Origin: Impatiens glandulifera | Taxonomy: Eukaryota; Streptophyta; Magnoliopsida; Ericales; Balsaminaceae | Length of the DNA: 64,000 nucleotides | Assembly (NCBI RefSeq): GCF_907164915.1 | Contig: NC_061869.1 | Location: 10,031,721-10,095,720 of the forward strand | Direction: 5' to 3' | Shown: positions 46,985 through 59,976 of the stretch, piece by piece | Numbering within the stretch: position 1 is the stretch's first letter | Layout: each line of letters begins with the position of its first letter | Translations under genes and position numbers: made by a program | The notes under the pieces: model-generated | The model's database searches: none | Seen by the model: the letters and a program-made list of their open reading frames with translations, nothing else | Told to the model about the DNA's origin: nothing

Positions 46985-47670
46985 GCCAAAACCGAAGGTT
47001 TATTTGAAAACCTTCAGTTTTGACCTTAGTTTTAAAAAATCTAAAAAATTTCTAGGGGTCAAAACCGAAGGTTTTCAAATGAACCTTCGGTTTTTACCCA
47101 CGTTTAAAAAAATCTAAATTTTTTCTAAGTATGGGGAAGGGTAAAAACCGAAGGTTTATTTGAAAACCTTCGGTTTTTACCCATGTTTAAAAAAATCTAA
47201 TTTTTTTCTAAGTATGGGGAAGGGTAAAAACCGAAGATTCTCAAATAAACCTTCAGTTTTTACCTATGTTTAAAAAAATCTAATTTTTTTCTAAGTATGG
47301 GGAAGGGTAAAAACCGAAGGTTTTCAAATAAACCTTCGGTTTTGACCCATGTTTAAAAAAATCTAAATTTTTTCTAAGTATGGGGAAGGGTAAAAACCGA
47401 AGGTTTTCAAATAAACCTTCGGTTTTGACCCATGTTTAAAAAAATCTAAATTTTTTCTAAGTATGGGGAAGGGTAAAAACCGAAGGTTTTCAAATAAACC
47501 TTCGGTTTTTACCCATGTTTAAAAAAATCTGAATTTTTCTAAGTATGGGGAAGGGTAAAAAAACCGAAGGTTTTCAAATAAACCTTCGGTTTTGACCCTA
47601 GTTTGAAAATATCTAAATTTTTTCCAAGTATGGGGAAGGGTAAAAACCGAAGGTTTTCAAATAACACGGT
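46985..47670. repeat. 83 bp tandem array of hairpin units in CACTA
   Basis: Nine units with a period near 83 bp (47148, 47231, 47314, 47397...). Each is a palindrome AAAACCGAAGGTTT / AAACCTTCGGTTTT around CAAAT plus a spacer TCTAAGTATGGGGAAGGG. The last is cut at 47670. The motif matches the left subterminal repeats. Confidence 0.9.
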
Positions 47671-47857
47671 GGTCTAGACATGTGGGGTCGATTATCCAGG
47701 ACCCCGCAACCGTCTCACACCGTCTTCTCAAGTGGAAGGCTTTAAGTGCAGACCAATTGGATTCACTGTAGACTACTATCAAAGTAATACTTATTACTTG
47801 ATTATACATTACGTCATTAAATAATTATTTTTAACATTTGGATGTTATTTTTTTCAG

Positions 47858-48875
47858 GATCCGTTCGAAGCGACTAATGGTGACATTGAGTCTTTTCGAA
47901 AGACCGGGTTGGGACACGCCAATCAGATATGGGATAGATGGCGGTCGGATTTGAACAAGACGTATATCCGCGTCCACAAAGGAGACGAGGCGGCGGTACT
48001 GGCTAATCCTCCACCAGACTACGATCGAGATGATTGGGAGTTTGTGTGTCGCAACCATTTCTTCACATAAACGTTTAAGGTACGGTTTCATAATTCAAAT
48101 AAAAGTTGATATTAATTAATCTAACTTCATTTGTTATTTCAAATACAGAGACACAGTTCTACAAATATTAAGAACCGGAATAATCTGAAATTCCCGCATC
48201 GAACGGGAAGTAGACCGTTTGCACAAATTGAAGACGAGTTGGTAAGTACATTATTTGTAATAACTTAATCTAAAGATTGTTATTAATTATATAAATCATT
48301 TATTTCAACAGGCGATTGAAATGGGACGGGCACCGTCTGTAATTGAAGTATTCAAGAGGACCCGTACACCAAAACCGATAAAAGAAAACCCAACACCCGT
48401 CCCGGACGAACACGTGCAAGAGAAAATTGTAAGTGAATTGAATATGCCTAGTTTTTTATTATAGAAATGATATTTTATTTGAATTGTGCAGGCTGAGATG
48501 GAGGAGGTTGTTAGTAACGAACCGAGAATATCGGATTTTGAATTGACGGAGAGGGTGTTCGGACAACAAAAACACGGGGTAGTGTTCGGAATGGGATCAG
48601 GCGTCCGACCCACACACTTTCGTGAGGATCGTCGTAGTGGAAACAGTTCACAGCGAAACAATGAGCGATTGTTAGAAGAGAATCAAATAATGAAGCTCAA
48701 GCTGGAGGAACTGGAGAAGAGGGATGAAGAAAGAATGCGGAAAATGGAAGAAATGGAAGCGGAAAAGGATGAAATTGTGACAAGAATGGAGAGGGAGAAG
48801 TTAGAGATGAACGCAAGAATGGAGAGAATCGAATTATATATGAGGCAACAACCACCTCCTCCCCCCACAAGCTAA
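47858..48875 (+). pseudogene. Transposase_24/Ptta-like CACTA gene, 4 exons visible
   Basis: Exons 47858-48079, 48149-48241, 48312-48428 and 48492-48875 join in frame with GT-AG borders. Sequence: DPFEATNGDIESFRKTGLGH, PPPDYDRDDWEFVCRNHFFT, then a TAA stop at 48068-48070, NIKNRNNLKFPHRTGSRPFA, SVIEVFKRTRTPKP, then a long charged coiled coil and a PPPPP tail. The N(R/K)..PH..GSR.F pattern and VE.FK.T are typical of the plant Transposase_24/Ptta family carried by CACTA elements. An upstream piece (47668-47770, HVGSIIQDPATVSHRLLKW) probably belongs to it, and its start is lost in the palindromic array. Confidence 0.7.
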
Positions 48876-49084
48876 GGTTGTTTCGATTATGAACATGTTT
48901 TCATTAGTGGTTGAATTTAGAATAGATTGTTCGGAATATTAGTTTGGTTTCGAATTTTGTAATGTTCATGATCAATTAATGTGATCGTTTAATGTATGTT
49001 GCATTTCTTTTATCATTAATATATTGGTTTGGCTGAACAAGTTTTGGTTGCGAGCAAAATAATCCGCACATTTTTAAAAATTTA

Positions 49085-49640
49085 CGGGAAAAAACCGAAA
49101 GTAATATTGAAATCTCTCGGTTTTTCTCTTTGTGGAAAAACCGAGAGATATTAGAAAACTCTCGGTTTTTAGCCAAAGAGAAAACCGAGAGTTATATGAC
49201 AAACCCTCGGTTTTTACCCAAAAGAGGAAAACCGAGAGTTTTGATTGAACTTTCGGTTTTCCTCTTCGGGTAAAAACCGAGAGTTTTCATATAACTCTCG
49301 GTTTTCTCTTTGGCTACAAAACTGAGAGTTATTACAAAACTCTCGGTTTTCTTCAAAAGGAGAAAACCGAGAGTTATTAGAAAACTCTCGGTTTTTACCC
49401 GAAGAGGAAAACCGAAAGTTCAATCAAAACTCTAGGTTTTCCCACAAAGAGAAAAACTGAAAGTTGTTTACAAAACCCTCGGTTTTTCCACAAAGAGAAA
49501 AACTGAAAATTATTTGTAAAACCCTTGGTTTTTCCACAAAGAGAACAACCGAAAGGTCTTTGTAAAACCCTCGGTTTTTCCACAAAGAGAAAAACCCGAA
49601 AGTTTTCATATAACTCTCGGTTTTTCTCTTTGTGGAAAAC
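49085..49640. repeat. Right subterminal palindrome array of CACTA
   Basis: About ten short hairpins AAAACCGAGAGTT / AACTCTCGGTTTT separated by CTTTTGTGG/CAAAGAG spacers that are partly palindromic themselves. Frames such as those at 49214-49609 on the minus strand are translation of this array. Confidence 0.9.
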
Positions 49641-49850
49641 CCGAGAGAGTCAATACCGAGGGATGGCGAGAGTAACTAAAACCTTCGGTAAGGTGTCTTC
49701 AACGAAAGTTATAGGGTCAAAACCGAGAGTTTTAACTCTCCGTTTTGACCCCTTTTTCACCAGTGAAAACGTTAAATAATTAGTAAAAACTTTAAAAATG
49801 TGAAATATTTACCGAGAGTACAGAGATGAACACACATGGATTAAAATATG

Positions 49851-49854
<4 letters not shown>

Positions 49855-49899
<45 letters not shown>
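49855..49899. repeat. (TA)n microsatellite
   Basis: About 22 dinucleotides just outside the CACTA element. No gene. Confidence 0.95.
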
Positions 49900-49902
<3 letters not shown>

Positions 49903-51272
49903 CATATTCCTTCTCATCATTGAGTTGTTTATCCTCCGATTATCTCCTCCAAGTCCAATTAGAAGTCCTAAAAATTACTATAATTAATGTAATGGAATCA
50001 TACCTTCATGCAATTCAATCAAATGTAACAATTAAATTTTTTATTATATTCGAACTAACATTAATAATTAACGGATGTTATCGCGTAACGCGGTGGGACT
50101 TCGTAACGCGAAAGAGATATTTTCGTTCAAAAAAATTATTTTGTTATCAATATAAATTATTTTTAAAAAAAAAAGTCATTATTAAATTATTTCGTCAAAT
50201 TCCCTTAATTATTAAATGAAAACATATTATAATATATATTTTTTTTAATTATTATTTGGATCTGACGACAAGTCATCCGTTGACTCCGAACACTAGTCTC
50301 CGCCTCACATATGTATCCCCAAAAAAATCCAATCAGCATCACATATCTTATTTGGTTAAAAAATAATAATAATAATGAGAAAGAGAGAAGAATAAGAATT
50401 TTTTTAATTTTTTCATCCATTTGTGTCAACTTCATTCATTATTTCTTTTCCCTCTTGTGTTTTTATTGTAAGAACCCCTCTTATATTTTTATTATAAGTT
50501 ATTATAATAATTTTTTATATATAATTTTGTGTAAGGTTATATAAAAAAATTATTTTTTCTCATATATTTAAATAATTTTTATTTATTTTCTCTTATTTTC
50601 TCTATTTATTTTTTCTCATTTTATTCATTATTTTCTCATTTATTCCATTTTTTCTAATTATTTTATTAATTATATCACATCTATTTCTAATTTTTTTTAT
50701 ATATTAATATAAAATTATTATAATAATAAACATAAATTTAAATATATATATATATATATATATTCTCTCCTTCCTTCTTTTTAACAAAGTCAAATGATAA
50801 ATTTATATTCTATGTTATATATTTAAATTTTGCTTTTTAAAAATAATATTAAATCACAATAAAAACTTATATATATATATATAATATATATATTATTAAA
50901 TTATATTTATATTAATATATTCATATAATTTATTTTAAAATATATTATTTAATTTATTTTATTTATAATTTGGTTTGATTACGTTGGTTAAATTTCATTA
51001 GAACCCTAAATTCTTCAAATTTGATGCATAGTTTGATAATTTTTAAATATTCAACCTTAGAAAATTTAATATTTTTCTAAGTTCCGATTTCAAACTAATA
51101 GATAATTTAAGGGCGATGGAGTTGGTTTAGATTCAAAAATCAAAACATTTTCATCTCTTTAATACTTTTAGACTTTTTAATTTAGGAAATGGGCTTGGTT
51201 ATCTCCTCTTTGTGGGCTACAAGGTATTAATATTATTAGTCTTTAACAATCAATCATTGCAGAAATGGCTAC
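49900..51272. other. Intergenic DNA of the recurrent unit
   Basis: 50080-50210 holds a worn MULE TIR-like end (GTAACGCG..TTTTCG..TTCGTCAAATTCCCTT). 50240-50310 matches the TTGGATCTGACGACAAGTCATC block at 39395 and 59250. 50930-51270 matches 26285-26580 and 54830-55140, ending at ATTGCAGAAATGGCTA, where MULE copy 2 begins. No gene. Confidence 0.65.
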
Positions 51273-51662
51273 TTATATTCGTACAATTATATTCCCTTTA
51301 AAATATTTTATAAAGAGAGGTGGACAACCTCGACAATCAGCTTCTTCTTCGTTCACCGTAGGAAATCTGTCGAAGTTTAGGCCTGTAACCAAGGCATACT
51401 CTTTCATACCAAATACAAGTTCATACTCGTTGACCATGAATGTAATCTCCTTCGAGTTAGAGCTTGCCATCATAAGTAACATATGATGGACTATTGTTCC
51501 TGAGAACTGCAAGTCTGGGGCTGTGAATAAATATTTGAATTGGGTATTATAAACTCTCTCCAAAAGATCCATTGTATCAAACTTGTTAGCTATCTTCTTC
51601 AGGCATATGACACTTTTCCAAGAAATCCTACCAGAAAACTCAGTAACGGTGATTTCTACCAT
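51273..51662 (-). pseudogene. DUF1985-like exon of MULE copy 2
   Basis: Starts at 51662 (MVEITVTEFSGRISWKSVIC) and is open through KEYALVTGLNFDRFPTVNEE and PPLFIKYFKGN to the truncation edge. It lacks the frameshift and the stop of copy 1 and shows the older reading frame. The C-terminal half present in copy 1 (FPWGRVSF..) is missing. Confidence 0.7.
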
Positions 51663-52161
51663 CTACAAAATGAAATGAACAAAAATAAAAATGTAAGAAC
51701 AAATACAAATACAAATACCATCGCGAAACCATAAACCCGTAGCGAAACTATAAACATAAAACATGAACATAAACCCTAAACGGTTTAAACCAAAAACTAA
51801 ACTAACATGATTAATGACGACGATGAAGGAATGAGAAGACGAGCATGAAGAATCGTCGAGGCAGGGAGCAGAGAATTTATGTAGAGGCTAGAGGGAGACG
51901 AGTTCTTCACGGTGGAGTGAAGAAATGAAGTGTTCATCGCGCGCAGAAAAGAATTATAAATAGAGTATAGCGCGTGCAGAAATGCGTGCCTCTTCGACTT
52001 CCTTAGTGAAACGTTAAGTTCCTTAGCGAAATGTGAAGTCACATGCGAAACGTGAAGTCCCTTAGCGAAATGTGAAGTCCCTTAGCGAAACGTGAAGTGT
52101 AATTTTTTTTTAATCATTTATAGATAATCTCTCTCGTTTAACAAGGTATCAACATTAAAGT

Positions 52162-52539
52162 CATGAGTTTGAAGAGAATCTGTGTTAGAAAAATAAATCT
52201 TATTAATCTTACTTGGAAAGATTTAGATTATTTAGAAAATGCATTTAAAGAAACGATCATTGGGCTTCATGTAAAAGAAGATGGTTTGAAATTGATTCGT
52301 AAGTCGATTGAAGAAAGTAAAGAAGAAGTTGAGTTGTTAATCTTCTGTTTAACAACTCAACTTGTTCTTTACTTTCTTCAATGGATTTACAATCGATTTC
52401 AAACCATCTTTTTTTACCTAAAACTCAATGATGGCTTCTTTTCAAAGGCCTTTTCTGAAAAATATAAATGTTCTTCAAGATCCTTCCATGTAAGATTATT
52501 AAGGTTTATTTTTTTAATACATATTCTCTTCAAACCCAT
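52162..52539. repeat. Long hairpin in MULE copy 2
   Basis: Same structure as 16149-16526. The left arm keeps an open frame (MSLKRICVRKINLINLTWKD, then VKEDGLKLIRKSIEESKEEV) and the right arm is its near reverse complement. The open frame is more intact here than in copy 1. Confidence 0.85.
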
Positions 52540-53134
52540 GAGTGATGTGATGTTCATACCTTCCCAAATGAAGTCATGATTAACTATAAAAAATAAAAAT
52601 CTTGGCCCATCGTAAAACGTGAAGTCCTTCACGAAACGTGAATCTTCCCTGAAACGGAACCCATCATGAACATGAATCTTTCCTGAAATAGAACCGATTA
52701 TCTGCAAATATCATCATCAACAAGATGAACAACCAATATGAACAATAAGATGAACAAATTATGAACCAATGTGAACAATAAGAACAACCTCATAGTAAAT
52801 CGATCTGTATGATGAACAATAAGATGAACACATGATATTAGAACGAGTTTTGGTCGTCGATCTGTATGATGTGTTCATTTAGGGTTCCGTCACCGTCGTT
52901 GTCATTGTCTAAAAGAGAACGAGGAGTAGAGAGAGAAAGAAAAATAACGAAATGAAAAAAAATTGAGTATTTATATAAAGAACTTTCACTTCGCGAAACG
53001 GGAAGGCCCTTCGCGTTACGCGATTAGGGTATTTTCGTAAGAAAAAAATAAAGTATTCACCAGCGCAATAAAAATTATGCGGTGACCATGGATGCAAATA
53101 AGGGCATCTTTAGGGTCATTTCGTCAAATTTCCC

Positions 53135-56100
53135 TTTTAAAAATGTATGTTTTTTTTGCGTTAAAATACTTGAATGATATAAATATTTAATGATAAAAAT
53201 ACTAAAACATAAAAAATATTTAATATTTTAATTAATAAATTAAGTGACGTAATTAATAAAAAAAAGTACGGTTATAATTCAATTTTAAAAAACAAACAAA
53301 TACAGTTAAAAAAATGTTTTTAGTTACTAAATTTATTTATATTTCAGCTTTAAAAATAATTATAGTTACAGTACTAATGTATAGTGTGACAAAAAAAATT
53401 AAAATTAATAGATTTGATTTTTTCTAACTAAATATTATTCTTTTTAAACTCTACTTCAATTTATTTTTTCATCTTTTAGGTCTAAATTTTAATTTTTGAA
53501 TTTGTTGTTGAATGCAAACATATGTTTTTATTATTATTTATAATTAACCTAAGAAATGTACATTAACCTTGTTCGAGTTGTGTGATTGTAATAACATAAC
53601 AGCGAAAATGAATAGGGAGGGTTATTGATTTTGAGAAGGTTAGAATATTTTTGATAAAATTACTTAAAGTGTATTGATATATAATAATAAAATAATAAAT
53701 AGTAATTTAAAATAGAGGATATTTTTATTATTTTGGGTAGTGAATTGAGTTATGTAATTGATGAGAGAGTGAATGAAAAGATGTTTAAGTGGTTTGAGTT
53801 ATTTAAATAACCCGACTAAAAATGGCCTATGATCGTTTTTATGCAAATTTTAATATTTTTTTAGTATTTTATAATTATTATTTTTCTCTAATTACATTTA
53901 GACCTTATTCTTTATAAATTTTTATTTTAATCTTACCAAAATTAAATTTTCAATCAATCACTCGTTACCAATCACATCACTCATTTCATTAACTAAAATA
54001 TTTTTTAATTTAAATTATTATTTTATATTTTATTTATATATTAATACTATTTAAGTCTTTTTAACAAAAATAATTATTACTTTCTAAAAATAATGACCGG
54101 TCATTCAATTTTTCTCACTCTTAATTAAAAAAAAAAAATTCTAACTGAAAAATGCATTAGATCAAATGACAATGACAAATGACAAGTGTCCCAACAAATA
54201 TCCGTCAGAACCAGCATCCAATAAATGACGGCGTCCATTTTGTGTTTAAACGCGTATAGACTATTCTAACACGCGTGTTATAAAATTTTACATAAAAAGA
54301 AATTATAATTAAACTTAAATTTTATTACTTTCATCATCAGAATTTAAACTTTTAATTTCAGAATTTTTTTTATTAATATATTAAATTAAATTAATAAAAA
54401 TATATAATATTAATTATTATATATTAAATAATATTATAAATGTAACAAATTATAGATAAATACAATGTGAAATCAAGAATTATATTAAAGTAAAAAATGC
54501 AATAAAGTGTTTTTTAATTTTTTTAATATAAAATATAACAAATAAAAAAAACAACTCTTATGCATTTATTAGGTTTTTATGAATACTGTGGTTTATGTAT
54601 TTATGATTAATTTCGTTATATTCGGAGTATATTTGAGATCACTTTAAATACTCGTGTTTTATATACTAAAATACTCTAATTTATATTATCTAAAAAAAAT
54701 GAATAAATAAGTTAAAAAATTTCAGCAATCAACTCATTAACAAAGACAACCCTCAATGATTAACTTTACGAAAATTTTACTTATTCCAGAAAATGACCGT
54801 TGGATCGGATTGAGTCATTTTTATTTTATTTATAATTTGGTTTGATTACGTCGGTTAAATTTTATTAGAACCCTAAATTCTTCAAATTTGATGCATAGTT
54901 TGATAATTTTTAAATATTAGATCTTAAAAAATTAATATTTTTCTAAGGTCGGATTTCTAACTAATAGATAACTTAAGGGCGATGGAGTTGGTTTAGATTC
55001 AAAAATCAAAACATTATCATCTCTTTTATACTTTTGGACTTTTTAATTTAGGAAATGGGCTTGGTTATGTCCTCTTTGTGGGCTACAAGGTATTAATATT
55101 ATTAGTCTTTAACAATCAATCATTGCAGAAATGGCTACTTTTATGGTCCACCCAAATTTGGTCCACCCAAGATTCTATTTAAAATTGGAAATATCCAAAA
55201 TTAAATTGGAATATTTATATGGTATTTCTCATTTGAATGTGTTGGACATAAATAGAAATATAAAATTTGTTAACCTATTAAATTAATTCGAGTGGTAAAA
55301 GTAGTTTTTAAATGATCAAATATAACAAATTTTTTTCTTTTAAAATATCTTAAGTTGAGGTGCAGATCATGATTATGAATATAAAGACTTTCACTATTAA
55401 TATATATATATGATTTATTTTTCTTTTTAAATGATGTAGTTATGTGAAATTATACCTTCATCAATTTATGAAAATATATGTTCAATCATATTTGGTAAAG
55501 AGAAAAATGTAGTTGAATCATGAATGTTAGTGAATACTAAAAGGTTGTGTTTGATGGAAGATAGTAAAATTATAATGGTATTTGGTTAAATTAATTTTAT
55601 GTCTAGAGTTGAATGAAAATATGAATATTTTGGAAAAAATTATTTGAAAGTTGGATAAAATAAGAATTGGTTCTAGGATGTGATTCTACCCTGTTGACAG
55701 AAATAAACATCCAATAATTTTATTATTATTGTTTCGATTGAATTTTTTATATAAAAATCAAACCATAATTAAACATTATTTCATTTTATAGTCTCTTATT
55801 AATCATATCACTTAATTCATTAAATCAAAATACAAAAATAACATATATTTTAAAAATATATATTTTTTAAAAATATTCATATATATTAAAAATAATAAAA
55901 ATTGTTTAGGCACAACGACAAATCATGACATAAAAAAACGTTATTTAATAGGTTATCGAGCTCGTAAGCCCTTGATAAAAATGATTAACTCCCCGACGGA
56001 CTTTACCAACTTTTCAGAATGAATATCAGAAAACGTTATAATAATATTATTATGAATGATACTCATTGAACGACTATAATCAATGAAATGAAGTTAATGA

Positions 56101-56529
56101 TTTCTCTCCAATCAGATAATCCACCAAAAAGTAATTGATAGACGAGCCTTATTAAAGTAAATAAGATCTCGAATATTCAAACTTTTTAATCTTTAAAACA
56201 TTTAATATTATCTTAACTAATTAGATAACAAAACTATGAGTTAGAAGATTCTAATAGAAATTTAGATATTATTCTTTCAATTTTTACCGCTTAGTGATAA
56301 TCGAGTCCAAAAAGACTATTTTATTATTATATATTAATATTTTAAAGTTTTTTAAAGAACAAAAATAATAATTTTTAAATAATCTAAATTAATTCTTAAA
56401 GACAAAATGGAGAGACAAAGAAACAAACTTTGACACAAGGTCAAACAAACCCACTTAGGAAACAAATATTACATTTGCAATCATTGCTTTAATAAAACCA
56501 AAGGGAAGAAGAAATCAAATGAAGAGAGA
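53135..56529. other. Intergenic DNA downstream of unit C
   Basis: No gene. Collinear by eye with 17130-17673, 18079-18440, 25680-26863, 29233-29353 and 30593-31638, with the MITE and three Helitrons missing. About 100 bp around the CACATGGCATTTAAC block is deleted at about 54230. Confidence 0.8.
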
Positions 56530-58212
56530 TTATGGATTCGGCTCATTCATGTACCTAACCCCCAAACTTCTAAACCTTCTTCTAAAAGATTCAAATGTCA
56601 TAGGAATAACTGCGAACACATATAAAGATAATAATAAGAAAATGAGTGGCGCGACATCATTGGGCATGACAATAAACATAGACAAGAAGTAAGTCATTGT
56701 GATGCCGCTCAAGGCAACAAACAACTCAATCATCAACGGAAATCCAAACGTCAACAACCCTATCATGTATATCGATGCAGAAAACCCTGCCGTATTGAAG
56801 AAGAGACTCATCCCGTAAAAAAGAGGTGTATTAATATTATTGGTCTGCAATATTGGTTGAGTAGCATTACTACTTATATTACGATATTGAGGCTCTCCTA
56901 ATTCTTTAAAGTTTTCTTGCCATCCACCACCCGGAGGGCTTAAGATAAATTGGTAAGTAGCGGTGGTGATTAGGGCAACAATAACCAAAAGACAATTGCG
57001 TACATCTCCGGGCGAGTCCCTCCCTTTTTTGTACTTTAATAAAGCGTACCATGTCATGTTCTCGTCGTTGTTACCTGTGTTAGAATATTATAGAGAAATT
57101 GTATTACATGCATGCATGTTATATATTATAATTACATAGTTAATGTGTAATATATAAACATTAATGATTTTATAACAACCTGTTTGGTCAGTCTGATCAG
57201 CCTCTACATGAATAACCGGTTCTTCAATAACAAATGATTGATCATTTGCACATTTCTGAGCTCCTGCTCGCAGTAGGATATCCTCGACCCACACTTTTTT
57301 ATCATATGCAGCGATCCCATTCTCATAGTTGTTGTTGTTGTTGTGATCATCACCCATTTCATGAATATGTAAAACATCAAGAGGTGTTTGACCCTTTTCA
57401 TTCGTTGCATTTACATCCACCATTGGTACTAATTGGGAGACTCCATGCTTTGGAATTAAGAGACGAATTACCTGCAGGCATGGACTTACCTAAAATGGTT
57501 AATCACGACTAGGAAATTACGTACATAGGTATTTTGACAAAATTTTATAAGGAGAATTGATCAATCAAACAAGAAAAGTTATATATATTACCTTATAGAT
57601 CTGTATATAAATATAAAAAAAGTATAGATATACCTCATATTGTTTCCTTGAAGTGGCTAGATGCAAGATGGTATTGCCTTGGTCATCTTTGTTCTCGAGT
57701 AAATTGAGCTTTCCCATTCGATAGAGACGATCTAGTAGAATCTGCAGAGTCTTGAATTGGTTGTTCTTTATGGCTAAGTGAAGAACAGTCTCGCCTTGAG
57801 CAGTAGCCTTCTCTATGGAATCAGGGTCAGTCTCAATCAACAAATTAACTACATCCAATCTACCTTTAATAACTGCGCAATGAAGAGGGATGCACCTATC
57901 TTTTCCTTCAATCTCACACAATTTTACCATATTGTTGATGATCACGAGTTCATGCACGATAATGAAGTCACCAATTGCTGCAGCAATATGAAGTGGGCTC
58001 AAACCGTCTTCATTCAGATCATATGCAAGATTTCTATTCAACATCATCAACTCTTTGACAAAATCATGGTGACTTGCCATACAACCAATATGTAATGGGT
58101 TGTCTCCGCCTAACAAAGAAGGAGAATGAAGGATTCGAGGATCCTCTTTTGCTAGCCTCTTTAAGACCGTAAGGTCCCCGGTCCAAGCAGCTTCGAACAT
58201 TCTTCTGTCCAT
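56530..58212 (-). CDS. Ankyrin-repeat/PGG-domain membrane protein (unit C), 3 exons, 471 aa
   Basis: Exon 1 58212-57634, exon 2 57471-57180, exon 3 57074-56530; GT-AG at all borders and exact frame closure (1416 nt). Domain plan as unit B: six ankyrin repeats (MFEAAWTGDLTVLKRL to TILHLATSRKQYEVIRLL), a linker with DDHNNNNNYENG, and the PGG domain (LVIVALITTATYQFILSPPG) with four membrane segments. It differs from B by a few substitutions, small in-frame linker indels, an extra ILQTNNIN piece after SNATQP, and a shifted tail. It ends FRRRFRSLGVRYMNEPNP, while B ends in the frame that resembles unit A (FLEEGLQVLG compare FLNKRLEKVK). It is probably a working gene; the changed tail may matter. 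Plasma membrane defence role inferred from family. Confidence 0.92.
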
Positions 58213-58286
58213 TGAAAGTTAACTATATAATTCTGTTTTTTTCAATAATGTAGACTTAGAAATTATAATGCAACTATATGCATTTT

Positions 58287-58296
58287 CCTTATATAG
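58287..58296 (-). promoter_or_regulatory. Probable TATA box of unit C
   Basis: CTATATAAGG on the minus strand, about 75 bases upstream of ATG 58212. That is nearer than in unit B because about 40 bp of the leader (33368-33410) is missing here. Confidence 0.65.
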
Positions 58297-59916
58297 TGGA
58301 ATATAGAAGACTTCAATATAGTTGAACTTGTATATGTTAGCCACAAATTGATAACAAATTAAATTAAAGATAAATACAATGTGAAATCAAGAATTATATT
58401 GACAGACAGTCAATAATGCAATAAAGTGATTTTCATTCTTTTAAGTAAAATATTACAAATAATAAGAACAACTCTTATAAACTCTTGTATTGTGTCAGTT
58501 TTAATTGTTATTTAAATTATAGTTTGTTAAATAATAATTAAACAAATTATTGCTATATAAGAAAGTCCAAATTTTAAGTATAATTATAAACGAATATTTA
58601 GAACTTAACCTCGAACCAATTATATTTGTGAATCATTGAACAATGGAACACCATTAATTGGGATTATTCCTTTCCAAATGACTATTCATATTAAGGACTT
58701 TTCAAATGTTGATTGGTCAAGCTGTCATAATATTCAAAATCCTCCACTAAATTTCATATTCCTACACATTTTCATATTTCACAAATGATGTAGCTCTAAA
58801 TCATTCTTTATATATATATATATATATATATATTAATTAGAAAGAGAATGAATAAAAATTTAAAAAAAAAAATCTTACACTAGTAAATAAACAAATAAAA
58901 AATAGTGGTTATTGTTATTTATGGCCAATTGTAGTTACTATATGAGATTTCTGTGTAAGCATATTAAAAAAAATTAATTAACGATGATTTTAAGAATGTA
59001 TTATTTATTTATTTTTGGTAAAAGATTTAAATAATTGACGTGATTAATAAAAAAAATAGATAACATTGTTTGATTTAAAAAAGTTTTAGTTAATAATTAT
59101 AAATTTATATATATTTCAACTTTAAAAATAATAATAGTTACAGTAATTTTTTTTATTTTTTTAAAACTAAATATTATTGTTTTACTTTATTCTTTTTAAA
59201 CTCAAAATTGATTTATTTTGTAATAATTAAATTTTCTATAATTACATTTGGATCTGACGACAAGTCATCGGTGTTGACTGTGTAAAGTGGTCTCTACCTC
59301 ATTGGTCGGTGTCCCTACAGACTCCAATCAAATGACGCCACATGGCAGTTAACCAGTTCGCGCCTCCGTCTTCTCTAGTCTACCAAAACGTGATTTGAGT
59401 GGTTGAATAATATCACTATACGCGTTAAATTGTTTAAAAAAAATATTTTTAATTTTTTTAATTTTTTCATTAGAGTTTTAGTTTATAATTTTAATATTTT
59501 TGTCTCTAATTATTTATTATTAATTTTTTTTTATCTCATTAATTATATCTCTTTCTAATTATTTGTTATCATTTATTTAATTTATTTCTATTCATTTTAT
59601 CTTCTTTATTTAATATATTTTTAATCATCTAATTTATTCACTCTAGTTTATTTTAACTATTTTAATTATTTAATTCATTCTTTATCATATATTTTATTTC
59701 TTTCTAATTATTTTATTAATTATCTCCTATCTATTTCTATTTCTATTATATATATTAATATAAAATTATTATAATAATAAAACATAAATTAAAATATATA
59801 TCTTAACTTCTTTCTTTTTTACACACAAATATATTCACATGATAAATTTATATATAATGTTATGTTACATATTTCAATTTTGATTTCTAAAAATGAATAT
59901 TAAATCATAATAAAAA

Positions 59917-59976
<60 letters not shown>

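Larger units (their letters stand above)
45770..49765 (+). mobile_element. CACTA (En/Spm-like) DNA transposon, 4.0 kb
   Basis: Ends are CACTAGTAAAAAAAGG and, inverted, CACTGGTGAAAAAGGGG, with AAA on both sides (3 bp TSD). Subterminal regions are packed with short palindromes: AAACCGAAGG..CCTTCGGTTT on the left and in the middle, AAACCGAGAG..CTCTCGGTTT on the right. The interior has a promoter, a short broken ORF (46507-46803), an 83 bp palindromic array and a multi-exon gene resembling plant Transposase_24/Ptta proteins (47858-48875). The TNP2-type transposase is absent, so non-autonomous. Confidence 0.85.
51273..53134. mobile_element. MULE copy 2, left half missing
   Basis: Corresponds by eye to 15237-17129 of copy 1. 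It includes the DUF1985-like exon, the GCGAAACGTGAAG array (about 51995-52100), the hairpin and the right TIR ending AAATTTCCC at 53134. The right-hand host flank (TTTTAAAAATGTAT) is the same as that of copy 1. The left TIR and transposase part are absent; the left edge joins recurrent host DNA. Confidence 0.85.

Noticed and set aside
46985..47670. CRISPR-like regular palindromic repeats
   Set aside because: Plant nuclear context; the spacers are identical to each other rather than unique, and the array lies inside a CACTA transposon.
49214..49609. Minus-strand frames rich in FSLWKNRGF-type repeats
   Set aside because: They are translations of the CACTA subterminal palindromes; no start context, splice sites or family resemblance.
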